Part shown: piece after piece, positions 9,991-21,365 of the stretch
Layout of the letters: each line of letters opens with the position of its first letter
How positions within the stretch are numbered: the stretch's first letter is position 1
From: Hymenopellis radicata
Taxonomy: Eukaryota; Basidiomycota; Agaricomycetes; Agaricales; Physalacriaceae
DNA length: 27,042 nucleotides
Direction: 5' to 3'
Assembly: GCA_015501595.1 (NCBI GenBank)
Contig: JADNRX010000672.1
Span: 1 to 27,042 of the forward strand
Notes under the pieces: generated by a model
Databases searched by the model: none
What the model was told of the DNA's origin: nothing
The model's input: the letters and a program-made list of their open reading frames with translations, nothing else
Program-made: the position numbers and the translations under genes

Positions 9991-11700
9991 GGCACAGCTA
10001 TGAATGCTGATCAGATTAAATAGATCCTGTTGATCCTGTGTCTTGTGATCGCAGTATTTCGGCCCAACACAGATCAAGAATCATTGAAGAGCTGTTATCG
10101 ATCCGATGAAATGGTGATAACGCGCACGAAACGAACCTATAGAATGACAGATGCGCGTAATCCAACTACGAGCATATGATTCGGCGCGATTGATTGCGCC
10201 AGCCCCGGACGAGGTCACCTCCTGGGTTCCGTCCCGGTGCCAGAGGACCGCGAAGCACGAACAAGCGGGGATCCATGCAGGCTCCTTGCGAAGCGCCCGG
10301 ATTCGGCGTCTCTGTATTTCCGAGGTCCCCGATGATGCAAGTGACAATAGGGCACTTTCCTATTCCACCTCCGCGCTACAATCATCCATGAACAGTGTCA
10401 GCGAAGCAGAATATGGACCCCGCTGATTGCTGCTGATAACAAAACCAGTTTGATGCTTCCTGAACCGGGTGAAAGAACCAGAGGAGTTATGTCCAAGCGT
10501 TTTTGTTACGCGAAGATTCGGATCAAGTATCCATTCAAGAACGCGTAAGTGGCGTCGGGCCGCCTGAGGCCGAACATAGAGCGCGCCTTTATCAAAACAG
10601 ACGTTCTGGTGGAAAGATGCAGACTTCTGTGTAGAACGATTGTGCATCTAGGCGTCGAGGAAATTTCAAGTCAAGGTTTGTTAAGACACGTGGAAGCTTA
10701 GGAGGCCGAGAAAGGAAACTGTCAGTGCTCTATCTAAATCTTCTTCTACTCCTTCTGGCTCGTTATGGCTTGCTTATCGTCCACTGACATGTCAAGAGAC
10801 CGTCTGAACGTATTTCTTGCTGATAGCCGGTACCGACTGTGGCAATCAACACCCGGCTGAGTGCGCTTCGTTAACAAGTTCAAAACGCCGGTGAGATCAT
10901 CCAAGGTAAAGGTTGCGAAACTCGAATGCGAGACTCTATTGTACGAAGTCATGTCTCATGCCGAGCTCTTCGGAGTCTTCCTTGTGTACAAAAACGCGTC
11001 GAACGGACGTAGCAGCTCGAAGACCATCCAAGTATAGTTGAATATAAACTTCGAAGCGGGGGTGGCTTCGCATACTCGCAAGGCGGGACGAGCTCCCTCT
11101 ATCTTATCCAGCGATATTCAAATCCTTCTCTCTTGGGAGTCTCGGTGTCTGACGCTGCCCATTGACGACACCATTATTTTCCACGCGAACTGTTCGCGGG
11201 TTGCCGGGAACTTTTTGGGTTTATATGCCTAACGGGTACTATTGCAGTTGACGGTGACAGCTATCGAGGGTATTCCTATACCGCCGAAGTATCTCAGAGA
11301 ATCACGCTGGCCAGGACTAGAAATTGGAGTACTGAAAAGCGACATTTACATCATGGATTTATTTGTGACGCTTCACCCCCTACATTTCACTGTCAAGGAC
11401 TCTCTACGGTGCTTCTGACAAGTTCAAAGCCTCGGAATCTTTAGCACTCATGGGACAAGTTCTGTTATGGGCAGGTCAAAGCTTCGTGCGCGCGTGGTAT
11501 GTACCAAAGGAGACCTAACGCTCATCGGTGACATCGTCTACCAAGAATCTTTTGGCCATATGCCTTGATAGACTATGATTGGAATGTGGCCCACATATTT
11601 GACAGCGACACGACCTATTCGTGTACTCAGTCAATCGCGTGCGGCGGCTCGCGTGAGCGTTTTCCGGATGCCGGGCCGTATGCGGAAGTCATCGAAGGGC
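9991..11700. other. Gene-poor interval
   Basis: All reading frames here are under about 100 codons. None shows a recognisable domain, a consistent exon-intron chain or a codon bias that I could defend. The interval is not low-complexity and has normal base composition. It may hold long promoters, non-coding RNA or a gene decayed beyond recognition. Confidence 0.5.
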
Positions 11701-11859
11701 CACGGGCTCGATTCCCATGCCTGTGTTCACTAACCTATTTCCCTATCGTCGGAGTTTGAATCCCAAAAGTAGCGAAACATTCCCACGACGCCCAAACGGG
11801 GCAGGTCCCTTCGCCGGCTTTTCTCGATCAATCACCCATCACTCGCTTTCTATTCCGTC

Positions 11860-12103
11860 GCGTCGCTCACTGCGCGTACAACTCTCACCGCGTTGCCTTC
11901 CGCTCGCGCCCCACTCTCATTTCGGCTCATGCTTCGCCGTTAGCCAATAATATCATCTATCATCTACCTCCTACCTTACACCAACCTGTGAGTGCACTTG
12001 TCGACTCTCGCTGTACGCCGCCACCTAACACATATCGCTCTAGACGTTCTAATTCACGTCTAAATTATCACCCGCCTACACTATACAACCTCTTTTATCA
12101 CAT
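11860..12103 (+). promoter_or_regulatory. Pyrimidine-rich leader with probable 5'-UTR intron
   Basis: The sequence before the ATG at 12104 is rich in C and T, as in many strongly transcribed fungal leaders. A well-formed GTGAGT donor at 11988 and a CTCTAG acceptor ending at 12043 define a 56-nt intron in the leader. Its size matches the coding introns of the downstream gene. Confidence 0.45.
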
Positions 12104-15100
12104 ATGTCTTTTGATGGAGACCCAGCATCAGCTCCCAGTCCCAGTTCCGAACTAGGAACATTTACCGCCCCGCCAAATGCTGACAACCCCGACGACGACG
12201 GGCGCAATGATACGGAGTACGATGAGGATGACGAAGAGAATGCTACGAGCACTGATGAAGGTAATCTTGATTCTTACCTCCGCTGTCAAGACAACTCATC
12301 TGTTCATACAGAGCCTATCGTCATACCCGCAAAGCGGAAACGTGGACGACCGCGAAAGCTTCCCAAAGATCAGGCGTTGACGACTGTCAAGCGCACGCGT
12401 GGACGACCCCGCAAAGATCAAAGCCTACTAGCAGAGACCTCGGCGCCAAAGAAGCCAAGGGGGCGCCCACGTAAGGAAGCGAAGATTGTGACCCCGAACG
12501 ACGAACAAGACGCGTCGAGCGAGGAGGACTTGCCAAGAAGAAAGAAAAAGCCTGGTCCCAAGCCAAAGAAATGGACTCTAGGCAACGCCTCAGAGTCTAG
12601 GGTGAGTTTCTTCTTATCCATAAGAACAACACTTTTGAGGCTCAACCCGAATTAGATTCCCCAAGGCGCCAACCTTTTCCCTATGCGACCTGGAGTTCAA
12701 ACTCCCTTCATGTTCACCGCTCCTGCCATCAGTGTTGCGTCAGCATCCGTTCACCAGCCCAATACCCCGCAGAGCAGCGATGGCTTGATCGTTCCATGTG
12801 CTTCTGGATCTATTTGTCCGGATGATGTCGCGAATCATGCTCCAAGGCAGGAGTCTTCCAGTGCGCCGAACGAGCAGACCGTCGAGAACGAGTCGGAGAC
12901 ATATATCATTCCTCCAGCAAATCGTACTCGTATCCTCTCCGACCAGTTCAACGAAGGGAATGGAAGTGATCCTGACAACGACGAGGAAGATGATGATGAC
13001 GAGGATGACCATCCTGACCCTGGCAACGGTACCGGGGCAGACGACGCGTCAAACAAGCGTCCTCCACCATCATGGGTGATAGACGCGTTCAAGGCACATC
13101 TCGAGTACATCAAGGGTCTCGGTGATCACGCTTATGCCAAAATGCAGTCATTCTGGTGTCCCCGCACACCGACGTTCTTTCTTCTACAGAGGCCGAATAT
13201 ATCGCCCTGGATTTTATTCAATCCTCGTTTCTTCTTCTGGGACCCGCTTCTTTTGATCGATATCCTTCATTGTCCCACATGTCATGGCAAGATGACGCGA
13301 CATCAACACTCAACGCGTCCTCGTCGCGTTGTTGACTTCGAAGATACGTTCTGGTTATTCGGTCCTCGCTACCGCTGTATCGAATGCTCTCGGACTCATC
13401 AAAGCTGGGATCCCGAAATCATGAAGATGCTTCCACCACAGCTTGCATCTGAGTTTCCCGCACGTCTTAGCCATCGTTCCGGTGTATCAAATACTGTCTT
13501 TGCAATCATGCGATGCTGCTTCCAGAATGGGCTTGGTCCAAAGCAGTTCTCGGACATTCTTCACATCCTTCACCGTCGCCACTACGAAATGTTGGAGATC
13601 CAATACCTTCAAACTATTCTCTCGCGACATTCCTCCAGCCAAAACGGCTCTCGAACCTACGAACCATTTCCTCCGTTCGATGAGAAGAGTGATAAGGGCA
13701 TCCAATCCGGCATTCCATCCGGAAAATGGTGTCGAGAAATGTATGACCTCTTCATCGAGTTCTTTCAGCTCTATTTCCATCAACATACTTCCATGCTCAG
13801 TGCGCGGGTGTTTGCAATTGATCACAGTTTCAAGGTTAGTTTTAGATGCCATGTGCCCGCCCTCTGAGGCTGATTACTCTGTTCTCGCAGATTTGCAAAA
13901 TGCTTGCCAAAATTCTCGGCCAGGTCGTGTTTAGTGGACTCCTGACGATCACCAACGAGTACGGCGAAATCAAGGTCTGCGACTTTGTTCCGACAAAGGC
14001 TCATTCTCAATTCGCCTCGCACCTTGCCGAAATGCGCAAGTCGCTTGAGAAGTATGGCCTTCTCGCACCTGAATGCGCTTTCACCGACAACATCGCCGAC
14101 AAGACATTCCTTGAAGTAGCCTTTCCTAGTCTTCGAGCCGGTGTCGTCCCTTTGACAAGTGATGGCAACCTAGACGTACTTGTTCTTCCGGCGCATGTGG
14201 ACATACTCGTACAGAAGTCTCTTACTCAATTCGAGACAACCATATTGTCCCTTATTGATACACTGTCCGAGAACGAGCAGGACCAGATCGTGATTGGACT
14301 TGACACCGAATGGAGCGTTGATATTCACGCTCGACGACAAGGGGTACCAGACCGTCGACAAACTGCCACCGTCCAGATTGCAGTCAACGACACCGTATGG
14401 ATCTTACAGGTACATATCGGTCCTCAACTAACTGGTACAAGGCTTACTTTTGTATAGCTCACAAGTCACATTGCATCCGGCCATTTTCCACCTCAACTCG
14501 CAACGTTGCTCGCGAATCCACGGGTTATCAAAGTCGGCAAGAACATCAATCAGGATTTACGTTACCTTCACGAGGAGAGCAAGTCACGACAGCCGTTCAC
14601 GGGAGGTGTTGATGTCGCACACCTAGCTAAGGAGATGGATGTTATTGCGAATGCACGTATCAGTCTCGCAGACTTATGTGCTAAAGTCCTCAAGAAACAT
14701 CTCCCAAAGGACCCGGCCATTCGTGTAAGCCCCGACTGGGACTCCCCAGATCTCACCCGCGCGCAGAAGGAGTATGCTGCTCTGGATGCTTGGGCATCTC
14801 TCCAAATCTACAAGGCCCTCACTGCTATGGATGTACCAACCCCTCTTTCCTGGAATCCACTTCCTGCACCACACACTGACGTCCTCCTCTTCCAAGAGGA
14901 CCGCAGTAAAGTCATCGCTCGTGGCCAGATATCACCTCTTTTCGGCAATGTCATCGCCCTGCATGATATCAGCATCACAAAGACACGAACAATTATCCGA
15001 GTTACCGAGGTTTTCGTCAGTAGCGCTCTTATGCCGGCTTACTCGTTGAAGGGAAAGGAGCAGCGACCACTCTCCAGCTTTGGATCGGTACCATTTGATG

Positions 15101-17249
15101 TAGTTTGTCAGCGGGGACGTCTAAAGACGTATGTCGAGGGATTCTCTCCTCCAGCCAGCAGTCGTGGGCTCCATTCCTCGAGTACAGCGGTGACGTCGAG
15201 CTCCGACGCTACCATTAGCGAAGCTCTTGCGGCACTTGAGGCATCATCAGAAGAACCGTCCCACGAACAGAGCAGTACCGCGAGTGCCCTGAACATCAAT
15301 CATGGTGTTGATGATGATGACACCGGCCCAAGCTTGATGCCTTCGCTTCTTGAGCGTGATCCTGAGGCTGAGGCTGCCTGGAGAGTGATAGAACAAGCCA
15401 TTTTAGCTATTCCTTGGCCCGGCGACACAAGGAGTCGCGTCTTAAAAGACATCTTCCACGTCTTTCAGATGATTTGGATTTCAAAGGCCCATGGTTTGCG
15501 CGTCACATTTTCGCGCACTCTTCGTGATGCAATCTTTCTTCCTGATCCTGAAGATCAACGGCGAATGATAGCATACTTGGCGCGACTTTCACCTCCCACG
15601 ACATGGGACGAGTGTCTTCAATCCAATCCACGCCTGATCAAGAGGCATTGCAAGTTCATTGTTCCGCCCGCCGAAGTGGTTGCCCCTCTTGTAGCAAAGG
15701 TTTTCGAGACGTACGGTCCTCTGAAGGATGCTGAATCGGGACTGCCACTTTTCAACGCCGCGGCTTGGAAGACGGCGAAAAATATCCTTGTTCTTGTCAA
15801 ATCGGGTTACATATCAGATCCGCCAGGTCTCTCGCTGTATCACTTCCTAGGCTACTCTTCCAGTAGTGGCCTACCGATTTATCAATGTTTCCGCGGCACC
15901 AACTTTACCGAAGGTGGCGTCCACCGTCCGATACGACACTGCATGCCACTTGGAGGCGCCTCTCCTAGACATACCGTCAACCGCCTATTGGATTTCATCT
16001 TTCGGCACAATATGCGAGTGAGTATCCAACCATAGCTTTCTGAGTTATTGACTGAACATATATTTTAGGTGGGTACACGCAACAAAACAGGGACCTCGTA
16101 CCGTGGTCACTTCGACCCATGGCTCATCAATCAGCGGCAACTACTTCTGAACTCGGAAGAGGTACGGAGCCTGGTTCCTGCTTCTAAGCCTGTTGCAGGA
16201 TGGGTTAATGGTGACTTGTACGAACCAACAACGGAAGTCTTCGGGATCCTGCCCATTCCTTCAGGTGTACAGACCGCCTCTGACATCCTTCCGTACGACC
16301 CGAGTGACCCACCAAAGAAGTACGCCTACCTTGCACGTCGACAAGGAACACGGTTCGCGGTGCTTAACGTTACCACCGAAGATGAGAAGCGAGCATTTTC
16401 ATCTAAAATGCGGTCCAACGAAGCTTTCTCAGGTGAAGCCGGACCACTGTGGGCAAGAGCGGTGAAGCACTGGAATCACGATGCGGATGGAAAGACAGTG
16501 TTCTACAAGGTAATGTGAATACCAGTACACGCACAGAAATTCGCACTTACCGCACCCTATAGTTGGAAGAGCATCTGAAGACTCAATATTCCAACTGGAA
16601 ACGATTAACGAATGTGAAACATACAAAGCTCGCAACTTACGATTCACGAAAGGCAATTGATGCATTGGTTCGAAACACAACACGTCGATTAGAGCAGGCT
16701 CCTAGCGTGGTGCCTTCAACAACACCCTCTGTCTCTATCCCTCCAACACAAGGCCTGCGAGACGAAGCAACAAGACCTAAAGTCGTGGCGCCAGCACCAA
16801 TTTTGTCGCTTCGCACATCAAGACAAATGTCCGTTAGTCAAAAAGCAGGCTCGTCGCTTTCAGCAGCTGGTGATGCACGTAACACGCCGAGGTCCCACCC
16901 TAGCGAGACGTCGTCTTCTCGTGATGCAGCATCAACGGACAGCCATGATCCCGGAACGGTAGACGTCGAAGAAGTGCAGTCTCCCGAAATTGCAGCGAAG
17001 GCAGCCGAGTCATCCAATCATGCTCGAGCATCCGGTTCTCAGAGGATCCGTACCTGCATCAAATGCGGGAAATTGGCAACGCAGTGCAAAGGGAACAGTG
17101 GCGTCGGAAGTTGTAGGAACGCATGCAAGGACTGCGGGACTCTCGATTGCCCCGGGCGAGATAGCCGCAACAGGAAGAAGTTATGCCCGACAATGTCCAA
17201 ACAAAAAGGAACGGCCGGAGACGGGAGGAAAGGGAAGCAGAAACAGTAG
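12104..17249 (+). CDS. Giant AT-hook / transposase-like / 3'-5' exonuclease protein (1627 aa)
   Basis: Six exons: 12104-12601, 12656-13834, 13891-14409, 14458-16017, 16069-16509 and 16563-17249. All five GT-AG introns (48-56 nt) lie in phase 0. The 1627-aa product reads intact. Domains: three AT-hooks (cores RGRPRK near residues 77, 99 and 119) for AT-rich minor-groove binding; an acidic run near 280; a conserved region from ~303 with a zinc ribbon (CPTC ~374, CIEC ~407), like DUF6729; a transposase-like RNase H segment with AIDHSFK (Asp555) and FTDNIADK (Asp625); and a WRN-type 3'-5' exonuclease with DTE (697-699), QD (765) and Y838-x3-D842, the full DEDDy set. Then comes a conserved region (~950-1440) containing CFRGTNFTEGGVH, and a tail at ~1564-1610 with eight Cys around CIKCGK and DCPG. 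It likely acts on DNA in the nucleus. It could be a transposon protein or a domesticated one; no terminal repeats were found. The DUF6729 label is from memory of the pattern. Confidence 0.85.
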
Positions 17250-18600
17250 ACTCGGGCAAATGAGTTTCAAACAGCATGTATTTGAAGTAACGGACAATAA
17301 TTACAGTACTTGATCAGGACCTGGTTCATTAATGAGATGTCGCCCGTATACATAAGTAAGAAACGCGCACCAAATGCTTAATGTACAGAAGAAAGACGCG
17401 AGTAGGACGAGTACAGCGGCGACAGCCGCTGCTCCCTTCTGTCTCCAGGCGCACATACGCTGACCGAATGCAACTACAGCTAGAGGATAATGGTCAGTCG
17501 GTTCATGATCCAGAATCGCGAAAGAACGACACACCACGCTGGGTCCTGCTACGCATTCAGTGTGAGATACCACTCGTTGTTGCTAGAAGCTGGCAAAGGA
17601 AATGATGTTTGAGAAATGTGTCAACAATATTCGCGCGCCGCGCTGGGGAATCCTGTTCGCGGGAAAAAACGCGTGCAAGCAAGGCGCTCGAGGACGTGGG
17701 AGTGATACTGCCCATCACCTCGAAATCTTCCCATCCATCAATCAGATTCAAACTCCGCAGATAGTGACATAGATAGCGAAAACAAAATGTAGAGACTCTT
17801 GTAAAATCAGCATAAATCTAGAAAATTCACACGTAGTAGATACTTATATATTTCGCTAGAATTAAAATTACGAAGCCCATCACATCAGCGTGAGTCGCGC
17901 AATGCGCAAAATCACTATCTCGCAGGCGGACTGTACCATATTAGGACACTCGGTGATCGGCCGCGCTCCTTCCTAAAGGAGCGTCCTCTCCCGCTCAGCA
18001 TCATTCACCCACGTTCAAGGTCGCGGCGCTTCCAATAATATACCGCAGGAGGTCAGAAGATAACCTTCTTCCTTTTCTTCTCTTTCCCTCTTCTTTTTAT
18101 TTTTATTTTATTTTCTTTTTATTTTATTTAATTATATCAGGCACAGGCATAGTCATCGAGCCCTAGTTCCCACAACTACTACTAGTACTTACCTGCCAAT
18201 TTAGTTTCATCAAGTCTCGAGTGAGTCGGCATCCCTTGGTCAGGACAGGGACAACCGCCGTGTAATGCGCCTCTCGAGCATGCCAAGTCGAAATATGTAT
18301 TGAAGCAACAACGATTACATCGGGCCATTTCGGTTTGAGGGATTCAAAGCCTAGGTGTGTGCCGGGACTGGACTTCAAGTTAGCGTCGCGTTCATCGATT
18401 ACCAACAGGAAATTTACCGTGACGAAAGCGCAGGCCAAGGAGCAACAGGCAGTAGATCAGAACGAAACCAAACACGCGAACTTCGCCAACACCTCAATTG
18501 GTCCTGTTATACATAATTGTAACTGAGTTTAAACTGGATTCAGCATCTTTTAGTTGCTGACAGTGATACATGTATAGCATTCACCGACACCGTCTTCTTC
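17250..18600. other. Intergenic interval with low-complexity tract
   Basis: No gene is firmly supported here. On the minus strand, 17573-17301 is open and includes a hydrophobic stretch (AAVAAVLVLLASFFCTL), which could be one membrane helix of a small protein convergent with the large gene, but I found no credible start or upstream exon. Another minus-strand frame at 18438-18163 ends at a good GTAAGT donor, again without a start. The bases between are AT-rich and featureless apart from the pyrimidine tract listed separately. Confidence 0.4.
18060..18137 (+). repeat. Long T/C-rich low-complexity tract
   Basis: About 78 bases consist almost only of T and C with scattered A, moving from TTCTTCC-type to TTTTATTTTA-type repeats. 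Such tracts exclude nucleosomes and are also common as degraded poly-T ends; neither can be decided here. Confidence 0.7.
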
Positions 18601-18637
18601 GGAGCTCGTGCCTCGCCCAAATTCTCGAGGATGCAAG

Positions 18638-18644
18638 TATAAAA
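18638..18644 (+). promoter_or_regulatory. TATA box
   Basis: TATAAAA lies about 100 bp upstream of the ATG at 18743, which begins a signal-peptide-like frame. Confidence 0.5.
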
Positions 18645-18742
18645 GCGCCCAATGCCGCACATACGCTACAAACTCGTTACTCCAACGTCTAATCGGCCGG
18701 TTCAATGCTTTGAACATCATTCACTGCACCTTCTCAACAACC

Positions 18743-19147
18743 ATGCGCCTTGTAACCGTCGTCCTCATCCTTCTCCTTCTTGGCCACACAACGAACACCC
18801 ATTGAGAGGCCGAGGGATGCTATTCCATCTGATCGGACCACGCTTATGCCATTGCCATCTGTAATTACGGGGGGTGAAGTGGCCAACTGTACGTGTTTCT
18901 TCGTTCCAGCCTGTCCTCCGAGTCTTACGCGGTCCTAACAGCCTTCGCCGGAACGTGGCTTCTTTCTACAGAGTCCTGTAGCTTAACTTACCAGTTTGCG
19001 CTATCAGCACCAGCAGCAGCAGATACTACTGGAATTTGTCCAGCGGAGAATCGGGACCTCTACGATTACGTCAGCCTACCTGAACAGAGAGGTGCGCCTA
19101 CAAGCTCCAAGACTGATAAGCGGCCCCAGTGGACTTTCCTGAAGTAA
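18743..19147 (+). pseudogene. Possible decayed small secreted protein gene
   Basis: The ATG at 18743 begins a hydrophobic, signal-peptide-like stretch (MRLVTVVLILLLLGH), but the frame stops after 20 codons. One base out of frame, an open stretch runs from 18801 to a good donor at 18889. A 53-nt GT-AG intron then leads into an open exon at 18942-19147 ending in a stop. A consensus TATA box precedes it. The simplest reading is a two-exon secreted protein with a one-base frameshift just after the signal peptide. A sequencing error would look the same. No family is recognised. Confidence 0.3.
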
Positions 19148-19555
19148 TAGACTGCTTCGTTCACATTACTTGCAGAACAAGGGTATGAATCTCATTGATA
19201 GGTTGTTTGACTGCTGTGCTTTCGTCCGATATCAATGTGATGTGCATCGCGCTAATCCCGAAGGAGCCATCGCGTTCTGGATCGTGAATCGCCTTTCAAC
19301 TTTCAATGCATTATCAGTAAGCGTCATCTCAGGGGCCAACTCATCTGCGACCCACAGCCTTGCCACTCCGACGGGTGTTCTCAATGCACCCGTAGCTGAG
19401 CTGTCTCTCCGCTGTAAAGCTACTCGAGACTTGAAGCGGAGTCGGGCACAGCAACAGCTGTGTATGTCCGTCCTTGCTCCCTCGTAAACACTCCGAGTCT
19501 GAGATTCGCTAATCTCTGTGTGGACCCCCGATCCAAAAATAACACAACGATAACC
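19148..19555. other. Intergenic interval, nothing recognised
   Basis: Both strands carry open frames of about 105-116 codons here, overlapping in antisense and without recognisable motifs or splice signals that link them to neighbours. They look like chance frames in GC-balanced DNA. Confidence 0.4.
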
Positions 19556-19568
19556 TATAAAGACGCGT
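19556..19568 (+). promoter_or_regulatory. TATA box followed by an ACGCGT palindrome
   Basis: TATAAA at 19556-19561 runs directly into GACGCGTC starting at 19562, about 160 bp upstream of the secreted-protein ATG at 19729. ACGCGT is the core of the MBF-type cell-cycle box in yeasts. Here it may simply be one of the many copies of this 8-mer in the window. Confidence 0.4.
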
Positions 19569-19728
19569 CGAACCCTCCGCATTCCCAGTTTGCTTTTCTC
19601 ACATTTTAATCCTCAGTTGCTCAAACCCAGTTTTATTCTCCCCCATCCCATTTTTTTTCGAGGTAGTAGTACTACTCCGTCGCTCTCCCCATCAATTTGT
19701 CCAGCTAATGGACCTACACGTTGTTTAG

Positions 19729-20029
19729 ATGCACTTCCAAACCATTTTTACTACCCTCGTCCTCGCCGTCGTCAGCGTCGGTGTTAACGCCAGCCCCAAG
19801 ATGCCTCTCAGCACCAAGCGCGAAATGAACGCCGCCCTCGAGAAGAAGGAGAACTGCTACTGCTACGACATCAGCGACGGCAGCGTCGTCTGCGATCTCT
19901 CGGTGATTGCTGGGGTCTATTGCTTGGGAAACCACCAGCTCATTTGCTGCGACGACTGCAGTACGTATCCTGTTACCCTTTCATCTGGCTGTCACTTATC
20001 TATGTTGACCAGGCTCATACGGATGTTAA
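19729..20029 (+). CDS. Small secreted cysteine-rich protein (82 aa)
   Basis: Two exons, 19729-19960 and 20013-20029, are split by a 52-nt GT-AG intron within the codon after CDDC. The product has an N-terminal signal peptide (residues 1 to about 21, ending VGVNA), a short stretch with a Lys-Arg pair (STKR, near residue 31) that would suit Kex2 processing, and a small mature domain with eight cysteines: CYC, then single Cys at two places, then CC-x2-C and a C-terminal Cys. The spacing is not that of hydrophobins, which need two CC pairs. The protein should be exported, with up to four disulfides. Function is unknown; small secreted proteins of this kind are common in wood-decay and symbiotic fungi. 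A TATA box precedes it. Confidence 0.75.
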
Positions 20030-20204
20030 ATAAACAAGACGTTGTTCCCAGAAAGCGTGTGGTTTTTTGACGAGTTCCTAGTTTACTTCTACGAATTGAA
20101 GATGATTGCTTTTATCGTTTGGTCCTCCACTGGTCCCCACGCTGTGATCATCAGCACTTGCACCTGGCATTAGGCACCGGCATTTAGGTTTCTGAATGGC
20201 CTTC

Positions 20205-20590
20205 TTAAGCACCTACGCCGCCCACAAAACACCACTTCTCCACAAACGAGGTGTACATGACACTGTCAGTTGACGAGACGGGAGAAGATGCTGGAGATGC
20301 GGACGGGGATGACTCTGAAGATGTTGTCAGCGCAGGCTGAAGTTCGGGATCCGATACAGCGGTGGAACGGTCCTTCTGTATCATAGGAAATGCAAGCGGG
20401 ACAAGGCCCGCCGGTTTCCGCGCGCGCAGTTCTGATGCACGGCGAAGCTCGTCACCGACACTCCCAGCAACTGCAGCCCGCCCATCAGTCGTTTGCTCCA
20501 ACGGAAAAAGGTTCGTGGACGTGGTCTCAGAGGTAGGTTTGGCGTAGTTCGCCAACTTCCACGAAGGCGCTTTTCCAATGCCTTCGAGTA
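20205..20590 (-). pseudogene. 3' end of an unidentified gene, truncated by a repeat fragment
   Basis: A minus-strand frame of about 128 codons ends at the TAA at 20205. It is open right up to 20590, where repeat-family sequence begins and the frame runs on only by chance. The visible part is hydrophilic, with a Ser/Pro/Ala-rich stretch (SSPSASPASSPVSS) and no membrane segment. It is not recognised. It looks like the C-terminal part of a gene whose upstream portion was replaced or displaced when the repeat fragment arrived. It could instead be a chance open frame. Confidence 0.35.
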
Positions 20591-20827
20591 GAGAAGATAT
20601 TCTATCTCGTGTTTGCAAATGAGGGCGCAGAGGCTGTGCTACTCGCATTCTGATTTTTTCACTCTTCTCGGATCATCGAAGCGTGTTATCACTGACGGTA
20701 GCAACTAGTGGCCTTTTTTGTTGTTTCTCTAAGCCAATTCAATGGTCCTTCCGTCTATAGCTGCGACCGCCACCATTGAGAACATGTGCGGACGGTGGTT
20801 GATCGAGGACGCACCCAACGTCCTGTT
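20591..20827 (+). repeat. Repeat-unit fragment D (exon 3 end plus glycogen synthase piece)
   Basis: The sequence starts abruptly in the part of exon 3 encoding EKIFYLVFA and runs through the end of the repeat gene into the glycogen synthase fragment, stopping near the codons for APNVL. It carries single-base losses and an internal deletion in the ATLESM-HGFKAL region. It is a truncated, dead copy of the composite unit, in the same orientation as the others. Confidence 0.85.
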
Positions 20828-20832
20828 CCTGC

Positions 20833-21111
20833 ATGTATACGATCGCGGAGGCCGCGAAAACGTGCGAGTTGCCCTCGGAACGTGTAGTTGTATTCGAGAA
20901 TGCGGCTCCGAATGAGGATCGTACAAGTATCAACGAGTTGCCCCTTCGGGACAGCGCAAATTCATCGAAGGCCGACATTCTTTGGGCGTGTGAACAGGGT
21001 TTGTATGAATTTCAGCGGCTTTATCATGATATCATGCTTTTCGACTCTCTATTCTACAAGTGCGCCGACTGGAGACTAGCAACGGCAATCACAGGGAGCA
21101 GTGTTGTGTAG
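20833..21111 (+). pseudogene. Unassigned reading frame next to repeat fragment D
   Basis: An open frame of about 92 codons follows the repeat fragment directly. Its first half (EAAKTCELPSERVVVFENA followed by TSINEL) resembles the linker before the first AMP-binding motif in fungal acyl-CoA ligases, but no catalytic motif is present. A GTTTGT-to-CAG stretch near 21000 could be part of an intron. Treat it as a possible remnant of an adenylate-forming enzyme or as a chance frame. Confidence 0.2.
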
Positions 21112-21365
21112 ACAACTTGAAGGCGATATCTCCACGTAGTGGACATTCATCATATCTATCTGTATCTCTGAACAGGAGCAGTCGGATTCCGGTGTACGTT
21201 CACAGATGTCAGTGGTGATGAAGGAGGAAGTTGAAGAGGACCTGACTAAATCAATATTGCTCTTGAGGGTTCAGGACAATTCGCGTCGTGTATGTGGAAT
21301 CGCCAGCCAGCTGATTCACATTGATGAGGAACAGCGATGGAGGGCCTAGAACGTTCCTCCCACCG

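Noticed and set aside
11640..11740. A B-box-like sequence (GGCTCGATTCC) suggesting a tRNA
   Set aside because: The T-stem is imperfect and no matching acceptor stem, D-arm or anticodon arm could be placed upstream.
11188..17662. Shared CTGTTCGCGGG on both sides of the giant gene as transposon ends
   Set aside because: An 11-base match in direct orientation is expected many times by chance in a window this size, and no longer flanking similarity was seen.
17301..17751. Minus-strand small membrane protein downstream of the giant gene
   Set aside because: The two candidate frames cannot be joined by an intron of plausible length and lack a convincing start codon.
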